NCBI RefSeq assembly: GCF_001542815.1
Contig: NZ_CP006992.1
Coordinates: 850,001 to 914,000 of the forward strand
From: Methylobacterium sp. AMS5
Lineage (GTDB): Bacteria > Pseudomonadota > Alphaproteobacteria > Rhizobiales > Beijerinckiaceae
Reading direction: 5' to 3'
DNA: 64,000 nucleotides
Below are positions 1 to 8,455 of the stretch, piece after piece. The notes below the pieces were generated by a model. The model saw only the letters and a program-made list of their open reading frames with translations, was not told the DNA's origin and searched no databases. A program made the translations under genes and the position numbers. Numbering within the stretch: position 1 is the stretch's first letter; every line of letters starts with the position of its first letter.

Positions 1-788
1 GCGCGCGCCACGACGTGCCGCGCCCGACGATCGAGGATATCATCCGGATCTTCAGCTACGACATCGACTTCCAGCGCCGTATCTCTTCGGGCGACGGAAT
101 CGATCTGTTCTACACCTACGACGAGGAAGCCGGCCTCGCCGCCGCCGAACGGCCGGAACTGCTCTACGCCGCGCTCAATCTCGGAGGCGAGTCGCGCAAG
201 GTCTATCGCTTCCAGTCACCGGATGACGGCTCGATCGACTATCTCGACGAGCAGGGCCGCTCGCTGAAGAAGTTCCTGATCCGCAAACCCATCGCCGACG
301 GCATCATGCGCTCGGGGTTCGGCTACCGGCGCCACCCGATCCTCGGCTATGCCAAGCTGCATACCGGCGTCGATTGGGCCAACCCGATCGGCACGCCGAT
401 CGTGGCCGCCGGCAACGGCACGGTCATCAAGGCGGAATGGGACTCGGGCTACGGCCGCCGGGTCGAGGTCCAGCACATCAACGGCTACGTCACGACCTAT
501 AACCACATGTCGCGCTTTGCCCGCGGGGTCAGCGCGGGCAGCCGCGTCCGGCAGGGCCAGGTGATCGGCTATGTCGGCTCGACCGGCCTCTCCACCGGCG
601 CGCACCTGCACTACGAGGTGATCATCAACGGGCACTTCGTCGATCCGATGAAGATCCGCGTACCGCGCGGGCGCGAGCTCGACGGACGCCTGCTCGCCGA
701 GTTCAAGCGCCAGCGCGACCAGACCGAGGCGACGATGCAGAAATCGAAGACCGCCACGGCGATGGCGCAGCGCGACGCGATGCGGTGA
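1..788 (+). CDS. M23-family peptidoglycan metallopeptidase, 3' part
   Basis: C-terminal part of a LytM/peptidase M23 protein, a zinc endopeptidase (or inactive relative) that cleaves peptide crosslinks of peptidoglycan in the periplasm. The zinc-ligand motifs HTGVD (His codon at 360-362) and HLH (602-610) are both present, so the domain looks catalytically competent. A region of about 95 residues precedes the domain and roughly 40 charged residues follow it. The reading frame is open to base 1; the GTG at 15 is only the first possible start inside the window, so the gene is almost certainly cut by the window edge and the N-terminus is missing. A terminal Arg/Lys/Gln-rich tail ends at the TGA at 786-788. 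The family is certain; which cell-wall process it serves cannot be told from this fragment. Confidence 0.9.
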   Translation, partial: ARHDVPRPTIEDIIRIFSYDIDFQRRISSGDGIDLFYTYDEEAGLAAAERPELLYAALNLGGESRKVYRFQSPDDGSIDYLDEQGRSLKKFLIRKPIADGIMRSGFGYRRHPILGYAKLHTGVDWANPIGTPIVAAGNGTVIKAEWDSGYGRRVEVQHINGYVTTYNHMSRFARGVSAGSRVRQGQVIGYVGSTGLSTGAHLHYEVIINGHFVDPMKIRVPRGRELDGRLLAEFKRQRDQTEATMQKSKTATAMAQRDAMR

Positions 789-818
789 GGTTGCCTTCCT
801 TACCGCTCTGCGGAGAAG

Positions 819-1328
819 TCAATGATCCCCATTTTCAACGACCGTCATCAAGTCGAACGTCCTGAGTGCGGTTTGCTCCATGAAGCACTCGCTCGATAGC
901 GGCCCGGCAAGGGTTCCGCCCCGATAGACGTGATAGGGCCATTGACATGTTTGGCTGCGAAATTTCAGCCAAGACTGCTGTGCACCCTTCAAGTAAGCCT
1001 TACCGTCATCATCGAAGCCCACCATGGCTTGCTGATAGGTACGATTCAAAAGCTTGTCCCAAATTGCGTGCTCTCGGCCGATGCACGCGCTCATACCCAT
1101 CGTGGTGGCGCCATCCTGCGTTTCCCGACAAGGTCCAGCCACGCTTCCGATGCAGGCGCGCCGCTGGGCTGACGTCTCCTTGCCCTTGAGGCACGCCTCG
1201 ATCGCCGCCGAATCCTTTGCAGGTGAGGCAGGGCGATCCGCTTCCTGCGCGAGCGTCGGTGCGGCGAGCGCCCAGGCCGACAAAATCAGGATCGTGCGAA
1301 ACGATCGCATCGTGCCTAGCCCCCTCAT
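819..1328 (-). CDS. LprI-like (DUF1311) secreted protein
   Basis: Small exported protein with a C-terminal DUF1311/LprI domain, the fold of the mycobacterial lysozyme inhibitor LprI. Starting at 1328 gives about 169 residues; an in-frame ATG at 1310 would start directly on the signal peptide (MRSFRTILIL, then a hydrophobic stretch ending ALAAPTLAQ, a Sec-type cleavage site). The mature part has many Cys (CLKGK, RRACIG, GPCRE, SACIGRE, TCQWPY, SSECF), consistent with disulfides in the periplasm, and the family-typical segment around WLKFRSQTC. It lies convergent to the M23 peptidase gene, with only 30 bases between the stops, and downstream of gluQ on the same strand. The role as lysozyme inhibitor is family knowledge only; binding is unproven for most members. 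Confidence 0.75.
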   Translation of the reverse strand: MRGLGTMRSFRTILILSAWALAAPTLAQEADRPASPAKDSAAIEACLKGKETSAQRRACIGSVAGPCRETQDGATTMGMSACIGREHAIWDKLLNRTYQQAMVGFDDDGKAYLKGAQQSWLKFRSQTCQWPYHVYRGGTLAGPLSSECFMEQTALRTFDLMTVVENGDH

Positions 1329-1394
1329 GGCCGCTCGCCGCTCTCCACGAATTCCCGAAGGGTCGCTGCGGCACAAGCCCTGTGAGACGCAGGA

Positions 1395-2288
1395 TTAACA
1401 CAACCGTGAGAACCCAAGCCGCGTTCGCACATCTTCGGCGGTAACGCCCCGGGCGCGTAGATCGGCGAGCGACTCGGAGCCCTTCGACTTGGCGAGCTTC
1501 TCGCCGTCCTCCGCCCGGATCAACCCGTGGTGGTGATAGGCCGGCGTGGGACGGCGCAGGAGGTGCTGGAGCAGGGCGTGCAGGTCGGTCGCCGCCTCCA
1601 GATCCTGCCCGCGCACGACATGCGTGATCCCCTGCACCGCGTCGTCGCAGACCACGGAGAGATGGTAGCTCGTCGGCACGTCGCGCCGGACGATCACCGC
1701 ATCGCCCCAGCGGGCCGGATCGGCCCCGATCGTCTCCTCGGCGCCGTCATCGGGCGAGAAGCGGCGGATGAGGAGGGGATCGGCCAGCGTTCGGAGCGAG
1801 GCCGGCATGTCGAGGCGCCAGCTATGCGGCTCGCCTCGCCCGATGCGGACGCGTCGCGCGTCGGCGGACAGAGCGCGGCAGGTACCGGGATAGAGCGGGG
1901 CGCCGTCGGGATCGCGCGGAACCGGCGTGCCGCCGCGCGCCTGACGGGCCGCGACCTCTGCCGCGATCTGCCCCCGCGAGCAGAAGCAGGGATAGATCAG
2001 GTCCCTCGCCGCCAACGCGTCGCGCGCCGCGGCGTAATCCGCAAAATGCTCGGATTGGCGGTGGATCCGCCCATCGAAGCGGAGACCGAGCCAATCGAGG
2101 TCGGCCAGGATGCCCGCCACGAATTCGGGCCGGGCGCGGCCGAGATCGATGTCCTCGATCCGTAGGAGCAGGTGTCCGCCGAGGGTCCGGGCGATGCGGG
2201 CGTTCAGCAGGGCGGAATAGGCGTGACCGAGATGCAGGCGGCCATTCGGGCTCGGGGCGAAGCGGAGCCTCGGTTCTGGGACTGGCAT
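1395..2288 (-). CDS. gluQ: glutamyl-Q tRNA(Asp) synthetase
   Basis: Glutamyl-Q-tRNA(Asp) synthetase (GluQ/YadB) activates glutamate and attaches it to queuosine-34 of tRNA(Asp). The 297-residue protein is the catalytic domain of GluRS without the anticodon-binding domain, as expected. It begins with the class I synthetase segment RFAPSPNGRLHLGHA (HIGH-like HLGH) and carries a KMSKS-like KLAKSKGS near the C-terminus. A zinc-like CFCSRG segment lies near residue 105 with a second Cys in YPGTC further on. The ATG at 2288 was chosen because the family starts just before RFAPSPNG; the open frame upstream is a GC-rich extension. It follows the small membrane protein gene by 32 bases, so the two are probably co-transcribed. 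Confidence 0.93.
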   Translation of the reverse strand: MPVPEPRLRFAPSPNGRLHLGHAYSALLNARIARTLGGHLLLRIEDIDLGRARPEFVAGILADLDWLGLRFDGRIHRQSEHFADYAAARDALAARDLIYPCFCSRGQIAAEVAARQARGGTPVPRDPDGAPLYPGTCRALSADARRVRIGRGEPHSWRLDMPASLRTLADPLLIRRFSPDDGAEETIGADPARWGDAVIVRRDVPTSYHLSVVCDDAVQGITHVVRGQDLEAATDLHALLQHLLRRPTPAYHHHGLIRAEDGEKLAKSKGSESLADLRARGVTAEDVRTRLGFSRLC

Positions 2289-2320
2289 CGTGTGTCCAGA
2301 CACGCCAGGGCGCGCCTCCT

Positions 2321-2620
2321 TCAGGGCTCTCCGGCGCCGCGCAGGCAGGTCACGGGTCCGGGGGTGCAGGCGATGCCCGGCAGCGAACAGGCGGTCTCCT
2401 CGCCGATCCGGCGGCAGACCTTGCAGCCGTCGCCCCACTCGGCGCAGCTCGGATTTTGGGCCGGGCCCGATGCCGGAACGGTGGTCGGCGCGGGTTGATG
2501 GGCCGCACGGGGCGCCAGGGCTCCGATCAGCACGGTTGCCGCCACGAGAGCGATCACGCTCCATGTCACCGTGCGGTCGAGACGGGCGGTCTGCGGATCG
2601 GTCGAGGGTTCTGCGGCCAT
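2321..2620 (-). CDS. hypothetical single-pass membrane protein with Cys-rich tail
   Basis: Unrecognised protein of 99 residues. From the ATG at 2620 it has a short polar N-terminus, one hydrophobic segment (about residues 20-38, VIALVAATVLIGALAP), a Pro/Ala linker and a compact C-terminal part with six Cys (CAEWGDGCKVC, TACSLPGIAC, VTC). The pattern suggests an N-terminal membrane anchor and a periplasmic disulfide- or metal-bearing knob. An earlier in-frame start at 2656 would add 12 residues. It ends 32 bases before gluQ on the same strand. No function can be assigned; the biased Cys spacing and the operon position argue that it is a real gene. Confidence 0.55.
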   Translation of the reverse strand: MAAEPSTDPQTARLDRTVTWSVIALVAATVLIGALAPRAAHQPAPTTVPASGPAQNPSCAEWGDGCKVCRRIGEETACSLPGIACTPGPVTCLRGAGEP

Positions 2621-2843
2621 GGCCCGGTGTTGGCGCGGATGCGGCGGGACTGTCAACGCCGCGGCGTCAGACCGGCGCGGGGTCCGGTTTCAGGGACCTG
2701 TCCAGGCTTGAAACGCAGGGGGCACCGACGCCCCGTGCAACCAGAGTGGGAACTTCCGGCACGCTCATTGCGATGCCGCTGGCAGGAACACGAAGAAGCG
2801 GTCCTGGGGAGGAGAGATCGACGCCAGCACGGAGCCTCCACGC

Positions 2844-3062
2844 ATGCTCTACGGCCTCTACTTCCTGACCTGCATGGTCGCGAACCCGACCCATTGCGTC
2901 ATGCGGGTTCACCGCTTCAACGAAGACATCGTTACGCCGCAGCAATGCCTGTCGGTCGCCCAGCCGCAGATGGCGGCGTGGCAGAACGCCCATGGCGACC
3001 GCTGGCGCGTCGCCCGCTTCCGCTGCGGCTCACCCCCGCGGGATGACGGGACACGGATCTGA
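2844..3062 (+). CDS. small conserved-looking hypothetical protein
   Basis: A 72-residue ORF starting at an ATG about 10 bases after a GGAG sequence. The N-terminus (MLYGLYFLTCM) is hydrophobic and could be a short signal or anchor. Three further Cys (THC, QQC, FRC) follow in a pattern that looks selected rather than random. It is convergent with htpG, the stops being 22 bases apart. I do not recognise the family. The ORF is supported by start context, amino-acid composition and lack of a better overlapping frame; it could still be a chance ORF. Confidence 0.5.
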   Translation: MLYGLYFLTCMVANPTHCVMRVHRFNEDIVTPQQCLSVAQPQMAAWQNAHGDRWRVARFRCGSPPRDDGTRI

Positions 3063-3084
3063 TCACCCGCATCCCGCCCTTTCC

Positions 3085-4965
3085 TCAGGCCGATTCGGCC
3101 GGCTTCGCAGCGGTGCCCGCCAGCGCCGCCGCGACGGCACGGGCGAAGGCCACCGGATCGCGCGGCGTGTCGCCGTCCTGAACGCGGGCGAGGTCGAGCA
3201 GCGTGCCGGCCTCGGCCTTCAGATCCTCGCCGGCCTCGGCCCGCTCATTGAGCGACCGGATCAGGGCGTGGCGCGGGTTGATCTCCAGGATCGGCGCGGA
3301 ACCACCAAAGCCGCGGCCGGCCCGGCGCAGCAGGCGCTGCATCTGGAGGTCCGGCCCCATGCCGGAGGCGGCGAGCACCACGGCGCTGTCGACGAGGCGG
3401 TCGGTGGTGCGAACATCGGAGACGTCCGGCTCCAGCGCGAGTTTGAGGGCCGCCACGAGCCTATCGAGCGCGGGCGTCGCCTCGGCCGTCTCACCCTCGG
3501 GCTTGAGCTTGGCGAGGTCGGCCGACCCTTGCGTGACCGAGCGCAGGGGCTTGTCCTCGAACTTGCCCAACTGCTCCGGCCAGAACGCATCGACGTGGTC
3601 GGAAAGCAGCAGAACCTCCACGCCGCGGGCGCGGAAACCTTCGAGCTGGGCGGAGTTCTTGAGCGCCTCCACATCGTCGGCGACGAGGTAGTAGATCGCC
3701 TCCTGCTCGGGCTTCATCCGCGAGACGTATTCGGGCAGCGAGGTCCAGCCTTCCTGCGTAGAGGAACGGAAACGCAGCAGCGGCGCGATCTCGGCGCGGC
3801 GCTCGAAATCCTCGTAGATGCCTTCCTTCAGCACCGACCCGAAATTCTCGAAGAATTTTTGGTATTCCTCGGCCTTCTCGGTGTTCTTCGAGCGGCTCGA
3901 CAGCTCGTTGATGACGCGGGTGGTCACGGCGCGACGGATCTTGGCGAGCGTCGGCGTCGATTGCAGCATCTCGCGGGAGACGTTGAGCGGCAGGTCGTCG
4001 GTATCGACCACGCCGTGGACGAAGCGCAGCCAGTTCGGCAGCAGCTCGGCCTCGTCGGTGATGAACATGCGCCGCACATGCAGCCGCACCTTGGAGCGCC
4101 GGTCGTCCTCCATCGGCATGAACGGCTTCATGCTCGGCACGAACAGGAGGCCGGTGAATTCGAGCGCGCCCTCCGCCCGCCAGTGCAGGGTCGCCCAGGG
4201 CTCGTCGAAGCCGTGGCTGACGGTGCGGTAGAACTCCTTGTACTGCTCTTCCGTGATCTCGGATTTGGGCTTGCGCCAGAGCGCGGTGCCGCGATTGGCG
4301 GCTTCCTCCTTGCCCTCCGCGTCGCGGATCGCGATCGGCACGGCGATGTTGTCGGCCCATTTGCGCACGACGTGGTCGAGCCGGTAGCTCTCCAGATACT
4401 CGTCGGCGTCCTCTTTCATGTGCAGCACGATGTCGGTGCCGGGCTGCTCCCGGCTCGCCGGCTCCAGGGTGTAGCTGCCCTTGCCGTCGGAGGCCCAGGT
4501 CCAGGCCTCCTCGCTGCCCGCCCGGCGCGAAGTCACGGTGACGCGGTCGGCCACCATGAAGGCGGAGTAGAAGCCGACGCCGAACTGGCCGATCAGGCTC
4601 GGGCGCTGATCCTCGCCGCCCTCCGCCGCCCGCTCGCCGAGCGCCTGCGAGAAGGCGCGGGTGCCCGAGCGGGCGATGGTGCCGAGGTTCTGCGCCAGAT
4701 CCTCCTTGCTCATACCGATCCCGGCATCGGAGATCGTGAGCGTGCGCGTCGCCTTGTCGGGGGCGATCAGCACCCGGGCGTCGGAGGGGAGCGCCAGGGC
4801 CTCGTTGGTCAGCGCCTCGAAGCGGCGCCGGTCGGTCGCGTCGGCAGCATTGGCCACCAGCTCGCGCAAAAAAATCTCGCGGTCGGAATAGAGCGCGTGG
4901 ACGACGAGGTCCAAAAGGCGCCCGACCTCGGCACCGAATTCGTGCCGCTCTACCGTCTCGCTCAA
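3085..4965 (-). CDS. htpG: molecular chaperone HtpG (bacterial Hsp90)
   Basis: Bacterial Hsp90, a cytosolic homodimeric ATP-dependent chaperone that remodels late folding intermediates. The N-terminal GHKL ATPase domain shows the family helix [14 protein letters not shown] and the nucleotide-lid motifs DAGIGMS and [10 protein letters not shown], followed by the middle domain and the C-terminal dimerisation domain. Starting at the TTG at 4965 gives 626 residues, close to the roughly 624 of E. coli HtpG. That start is preceded by GGGGAGAG, and translation from it begins with the family-like [14 protein letters not shown]; the upstream ATG in frame would add 37 unrelated residues. No CIRCE or RpoH-type promoter was convincingly seen upstream. 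Monocistronic in appearance. Confidence 0.95.
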   Translation of the reverse strand: MSETVERHEFGAEVGRLLDLVVHALYSDREIFLRELVANAADATDRRRFEALTNEALALPSDARVLIAPDKATRTLTISDAGIGMSKEDLAQNLGTIARSGTRAFSQALGERAAEGGEDQRPSLIGQFGVGFYSAFMVADRVTVTSRRAGSEEAWTWASDGKGSYTLEPASREQPGTDIVLHMKEDADEYLESYRLDHVVRKWADNIAVPIAIRDAEGKEEAANRGTALWRKPKSEITEEQYKEFYRTVSHGFDEPWATLHWRAEGALEFTGLLFVPSMKPFMPMEDDRRSKVRLHVRRMFITDEAELLPNWLRFVHGVVDTDDLPLNVSREMLQSTPTLAKIRRAVTTRVINELSSRSKNTEKAEEYQKFFENFGSVLKEGIYEDFERRAEIAPLLRFRSSTQEGWTSLPEYVSRMKPEQEAIYYLVADDVEALKNSAQLEGFRARGVEVLLLSDHVDAFWPEQLGKFEDKPLRSVTQGSADLAKLKPEGETAEATPALDRLVAALKLALEPDVSDVRTTDRLVDSAVVLAASGMGPDLQMQRLLRRAGRGFGGSAPILEINPRHALIRSLNERAEAGEDLKAEAGTLLDLARVQDGDTPRDPVAFARAVAAALAGTAAKPAESA

Positions 4966-5119
4966 AGGCCACTCTCCCCGTCTGGCGTGCCGCCCCGGAA
5001 CACCTGCGCCGATGCGGCGGGTGTTTCGAGGAACACGCGAAAAAGCGGGGGCGATATGCCCATGGCGCGACGGCAATTCAATCGCCGCGGGCGTGTGCCG
5101 GCGGCGAAATTGTCGCGTT

Positions 5120-5434
5120 TCAGGCCGCCAAAGCCGTCGGCGATGCCGCGCTCACGGCTGGCGCGGCCTCGATGCGCTGGTGCACGGTGTCGAACGCGGT
5201 GCGGATGGCCACCAGCGCATCCTCGACGGCGACCAGGGCAGCGAGCTGCATATTGCCCGGAACTTCGCCGACGCGGCGCGTCGCGACGACAATGGAATGC
5301 TCGAGCCTCAACAGTTCTTCCTCGGCACTCGCACCGGAAAGATCAGCCAACCGCTGCAGCGCGGCTTCCAAAGCATGGCGCAAGACAAGTGTTCTCACGC
5401 GATCCTGAAGGATCGCCCGTTCGTTCTGCTTCAT
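5120..5434 (-). CDS. hypothetical alpha-helical protein
   Basis: Unrecognised protein of about 104 residues from the ATG at 5434 ([10 protein letters not shown]); an alternative ATG lies at 5470. It is rich in Ala, Leu, Arg and Glu with a heptad-like pattern ([32 protein letters not shown]), so it is probably all helical and cytosolic, and it ends in an Ala-rich tail. It lies on the same strand as htpG, 154 bases upstream of the htpG start. The amino-acid pattern looks like a real protein, and the opposite-strand frame has poor composition. No function assigned. Confidence 0.45.
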   Translation of the reverse strand: MKQNERAILQDRVRTLVLRHALEAALQRLADLSGASAEEELLRLEHSIVVATRRVGEVPGNMQLAALVAVEDALVAIRTAFDTVHQRIEAAPAVSAASPTALAA

Positions 5435-5749
5435 GTGCGGAGATACCTGCCGATTCGCGAGGACGATCATGTCATCCCGCCCGCACCGGCGCAGTTCCTT
5501 TTCTGCAACATTTGCGAGAAGGCAGAGGTGCCACCCGGAACCATTTCGGCATTTCAGGAATCCGCACGGCTCCGGCACATCCTGAGGGCGCATCCAGGGC
5601 GGTCTGCGATCCTGCGGGAGCCGGTCGCGCGATCGAGGAATGCCGGGGGTGCGCGGTGGCAGGGAGCACGGCAGTTGCTCTCCGTCCCCGCCCGTGGTCC
5701 TGATCCTGCCTCCCGGCCCGTCCGATCTCAGGTTTCGTCAGAGTCCGTC
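5435..5749. other. intergenic region between divergent genes
   Basis: A 315-base stretch between the minus-strand hypothetical gene and the plus-strand gamma-glutamyltransferase gene. It must hold both promoters, but I see no unambiguous -35/-10 pair, hairpin or repeat. An open plus-strand frame crosses it and runs into the downstream gene, but its composition resembles a GC-rich chance frame. Confidence 0.4.
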
Positions 5750-7345
5750 ATGCCCGACACGCCCGTCTTCGCCCATGCGGCGGTCGCCGCCCCCCACGCG
5801 CTGGCGGCTTCGGCCGGGCAGACTGTGCTGGCGCAGGGTGGCAACGCCATCGAGGCGATGGTCGCGATGGCCGCCGCCATCGCGGTGGTCTACCCGCACA
5901 TGAACGGCATCGGCGGCGACGGCTTCTGGCTGATCCGCGAGCGGAACGGCCGCGTGCGTGGCATCGAGGCCTGCGGACCGGCCGGCCAGCTCGCGACCCG
6001 CGCCCGCTACCGGGAGAAGGAGCTCAACGCGATCCCCTCCCGCGGTCCCGACGCGGCGGTGACGGTCGCCGGGACCATCGGCGGCTGGCGCCTCGCCCTC
6101 GACATGGCCCGCGCCTTCGGCGGCCGGCTCCCCCTCGATACGATCCTCGCCGACGCCATCCGGCACGCCCGCGCGGGCTGCCCGGTCTCGGCCTCGGAGG
6201 CACGCTACGTGCCGAAGGAGCTCGACACGCTGCACGACGCGCCGAACTTCTCGAAAACCTATCTCGATGACGGCAAGCCCTACGCGGCGGGCGCGATCCG
6301 GACCCAGCCCAAGCTCGCCGACACCCTGGCCCAGCTCGCCCATGCCGGGCTCGACGACTTCTACCGCGGCGATATCGGACGCGAGATCGCCAGCGACCTG
6401 GAGCGTCTCGGCGCCCCCGTCACCCGCGCCGACCTCAAGGCCTACGCGGCCAAGGAGCGGGCACCGCTGACCCTGCGGCGGCGCGACGCCACGCTCTACA
6501 ACTTTCCACCGCCGACCCAGGGCCTCGCGGCGCTGATCATCCTCGGGATTTTCGACCGGCTGAACATCGCTGAGCCGGAGAGCACCGCGCATTATCATGG
6601 GCTGATCGAAGCGACGAAGCGCGCCTTCGCCATCCGCGACCGCTTCGTCACCGACTTCGACCGCCTGAAGGGCGACCCGGCCGCCTTCCTCGATCCGAAG
6701 CGCCTCGACCGCGAGGCGGCCCTGATCGACATGCGGCGTGCGGCGAGCATCCCGGTCCGCTCGGGCGAGGGCGACACCGTGTGGATGGGCGCGATCGACA
6801 ATGAGGGCATGGCCGTGTCCTTCATCCAGTCGGTCTACTGGGAGTACGGCTCCGGCACGGTGCTGCCGGGAACCGGCATCTGCTGGCAGAACCGCGGCAT
6901 GTCGTTCTCGCTCGATGCGAACGCGGTGAACCCGCTGGAGCCGGGCCGGCGCCCGTTCCACACCCTGATCCCGGCGCTGGCCGCCTTCGACGACGGCCGG
7001 GTGATGTCCTACGGCTCCATGGGCGGTGACGGGCAGCCACAGTTCCAGGCGCAGATCTTTACCCGCTACGCCGATTACGGGATGTCGGTGGCCGATGCCG
7101 TGGACGCGCCACGCCTGCTCTACGGCCGCACCTGGGGCGCCGAGTCGCTGAGCGTGAAGGTCGAGGACCGCTTCGATCCGGCCTGCATCGCGGCGCTCCG
7201 GCGCCTGGGCCACGACATCGAGGAACTGGGCGGCGCCTATATCGACTCGCTGGGTCATGCCGGCATGCTGGTGCGCCATGTCAAAGACGGGCGGATCGAA
7301 GCGACACACGATCCGCGCTCCGACGGTGGCGCGGCGGGGCTTTGA
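5750..7345 (+). CDS. gamma-glutamyltransferase-family protein
   Basis: Ntn-hydrolase of the gamma-glutamyltranspeptidase superfamily (531 residues), which normally self-cleaves before a Thr that becomes the nucleophile and then transfers or hydrolyses gamma-glutamyl (or cephalosporin acyl) groups. The segment GDTVWMGAIDNEG carries the candidate nucleophile Thr at about residue 343. Family blocks include NAIEAMVAMAAAIAVVYPHMNGIGGDGF near the N-terminus, GSMGGDGQPQ, and the C-terminal DAPRLLYG. There is no signal peptide at the chosen ATG, unlike the periplasmic E. coli Ggt, which points to a cytosolic enzyme of the YwrD/acylase-like branch. The upstream open frame was not used because homology-like sequence begins at MPDTPVFAHAAVAAPH. 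The substrate is undetermined. Confidence 0.85.
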   Translation: MPDTPVFAHAAVAAPHALAASAGQTVLAQGGNAIEAMVAMAAAIAVVYPHMNGIGGDGFWLIRERNGRVRGIEACGPAGQLATRARYREKELNAIPSRGPDAAVTVAGTIGGWRLALDMARAFGGRLPLDTILADAIRHARAGCPVSASEARYVPKELDTLHDAPNFSKTYLDDGKPYAAGAIRTQPKLADTLAQLAHAGLDDFYRGDIGREIASDLERLGAPVTRADLKAYAAKERAPLTLRRRDATLYNFPPPTQGLAALIILGIFDRLNIAEPESTAHYHGLIEATKRAFAIRDRFVTDFDRLKGDPAAFLDPKRLDREAALIDMRRAASIPVRSGEGDTVWMGAIDNEGMAVSFIQSVYWEYGSGTVLPGTGICWQNRGMSFSLDANAVNPLEPGRRPFHTLIPALAAFDDGRVMSYGSMGGDGQPQFQAQIFTRYADYGMSVADAVDAPRLLYGRTWGAESLSVKVEDRFDPACIAALRRLGHDIEELGGAYIDSLGHAGMLVRHVKDGRIEATHDPRSDGGAAGL

Positions 7346-7448
7346 GCCGAAACCCGGCTTGCCCCGCGCCGAGTGGGCGGTACCCTTCGCGCAAAAGCGC
7401 GTCCGATCGCCGGACGCGACCGGAGGAGTGATACGCGAGGAGATATCC

Positions 7449-7547
7449 TTGGCCCACTTCATCAACGACCGCGCCAGCCTCGTCACCGCTGCCATCGACG
7501 GGCTCGTCGCGGGCAGCGGCGGGGCGCGGGCCTCGGGATCGAAGTGA
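7449..7547 (+). pseudogene. N-terminal remnant of dihydroxyacetone kinase DhaK
   Basis: A 32-codon frame starting at TTG (7449-7451), preceded by a GAGGAG sequence, reads HFINDRASLVTAAIDGL and then stops at the TGA at 7545-7547. FINDP..VV..ALEGL is the typical N-terminus of the DhaK subunit or of single-chain glycerone kinases. The remainder of the kinase, including the GGGSGHEP phosphate-binding loop, is absent; the next gene begins 12 bases later. I read it as a deletion remnant that kept its ribosome-binding site. A short functional peptide is possible but has no support. Confidence 0.5.
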
Positions 7548-7558
7548 GTGGATCGACG

Positions 7559-8404
7559 ATGAGCACCCTGAACCAGGACCAGAGCGACTACTGGAACGGC
7601 GAGGTCGGGCAGCGCTGGGCCCTCTACCACGAAGCACTGGACACCGCCTTCGCGCCCTTCACCGCGGCCTTGTTCGCCCGCGCCGCACTCGCGCCCGGCG
7701 CCCGCGTGCTCGATATCGGCTGCGGGGCAGGCGACACGGCGCTCCGCGCCGCGCGGCAGATCGGGGGCGGCGGCCACGTCACCGCCGCCGACCTGTCCGA
7801 GCCGCTGCTGGCCGTCGGCCGCGAGCGGGCGGCACGGGAGGCGCCGGGCGCCGCCCCGATCGATTGGCTTCGGGCCGACGCCCAGGATCACGCCTTCGGC
7901 ACCCGCTTCGATCACGCCCTCTCCCGCTTCGGCGTGATGTTCTTCGAGGATTCCACCGCGGCCTTCGCCAACATCCGCCGCGCCCTCGTGGCGGACGGGC
8001 GACTGAGCTTCCTCTGCTGGCGGAGTATGGCGGAGAACGCCTGGGTCACGCTGGCGCGGGACGCGGTGCTGCCGATCCTGTCCGAGGCCGAAGCACCGCA
8101 GCCGGGCGCGCCGGGCCCCTTTCGTTTTGCCGCACCGGAGACGCTGCTGCCTATTCTTGAGGCAGCCGGTTTTCACGCCGTCGAATGCGAGCCCGTGGAT
8201 CGGACGATGCGGGTCGGCGACACTTCCGAGGCAGCGGCCGACTTCGTGACGACCCGCGGTCCCATCGCCCGCCTGCTGCGCGAGCGAGAGCCGACCGTGA
8301 AGGACGCTGCCTTGAAAATCATCACGGAGCTGTTCCGAGACCGCTTCGGGTCCGGCCCGGTGGAACTCGGCGCCGCCTGCTGGCTCGTCACCGCCCGAAC
8401 CTGA
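7559..8404 (+). CDS. class I SAM-dependent methyltransferase
   Basis: A 281-residue Rossmann-fold methyltransferase of the UbiE/Methyltransf_25 type. Motif I is VLDIGCGAGDTALRAA (about residues 52-67), followed by the acidic end of beta 2 in VTAADLSEPLL, an Asp-containing DAQDHAF for the adenine pocket, and FDHALSRFGVMFF at motif IV. The substrate cannot be derived; small-molecule methylation is usual in this branch. It begins 12 bases after the dhaK remnant, at an ATG preceded by GAGTGGATCG, and ends 51 bases before the MFS gene. Confidence 0.85.
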   Translation: MSTLNQDQSDYWNGEVGQRWALYHEALDTAFAPFTAALFARAALAPGARVLDIGCGAGDTALRAARQIGGGGHVTAADLSEPLLAVGRERAAREAPGAAPIDWLRADAQDHAFGTRFDHALSRFGVMFFEDSTAAFANIRRALVADGRLSFLCWRSMAENAWVTLARDAVLPILSEAEAPQPGAPGPFRFAAPETLLPILEAAGFHAVECEPVDRTMRVGDTSEAAADFVTTRGPIARLLREREPTVKDAALKIITELFRDRFGSGPVELGAACWLVTART

Positions 8405-8455
8405 GGTTCGCCCCTGGCACGCCCCTTGCTCAAGCCCAGCGCCGCAGGGGAGTGA

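Noticed and set aside
2992..5703. Plus-strand open frame opposite htpG
   Set aside because: Antisense shadow with low-complexity Arg/Gly/Ala sequence; htpG is unambiguous.
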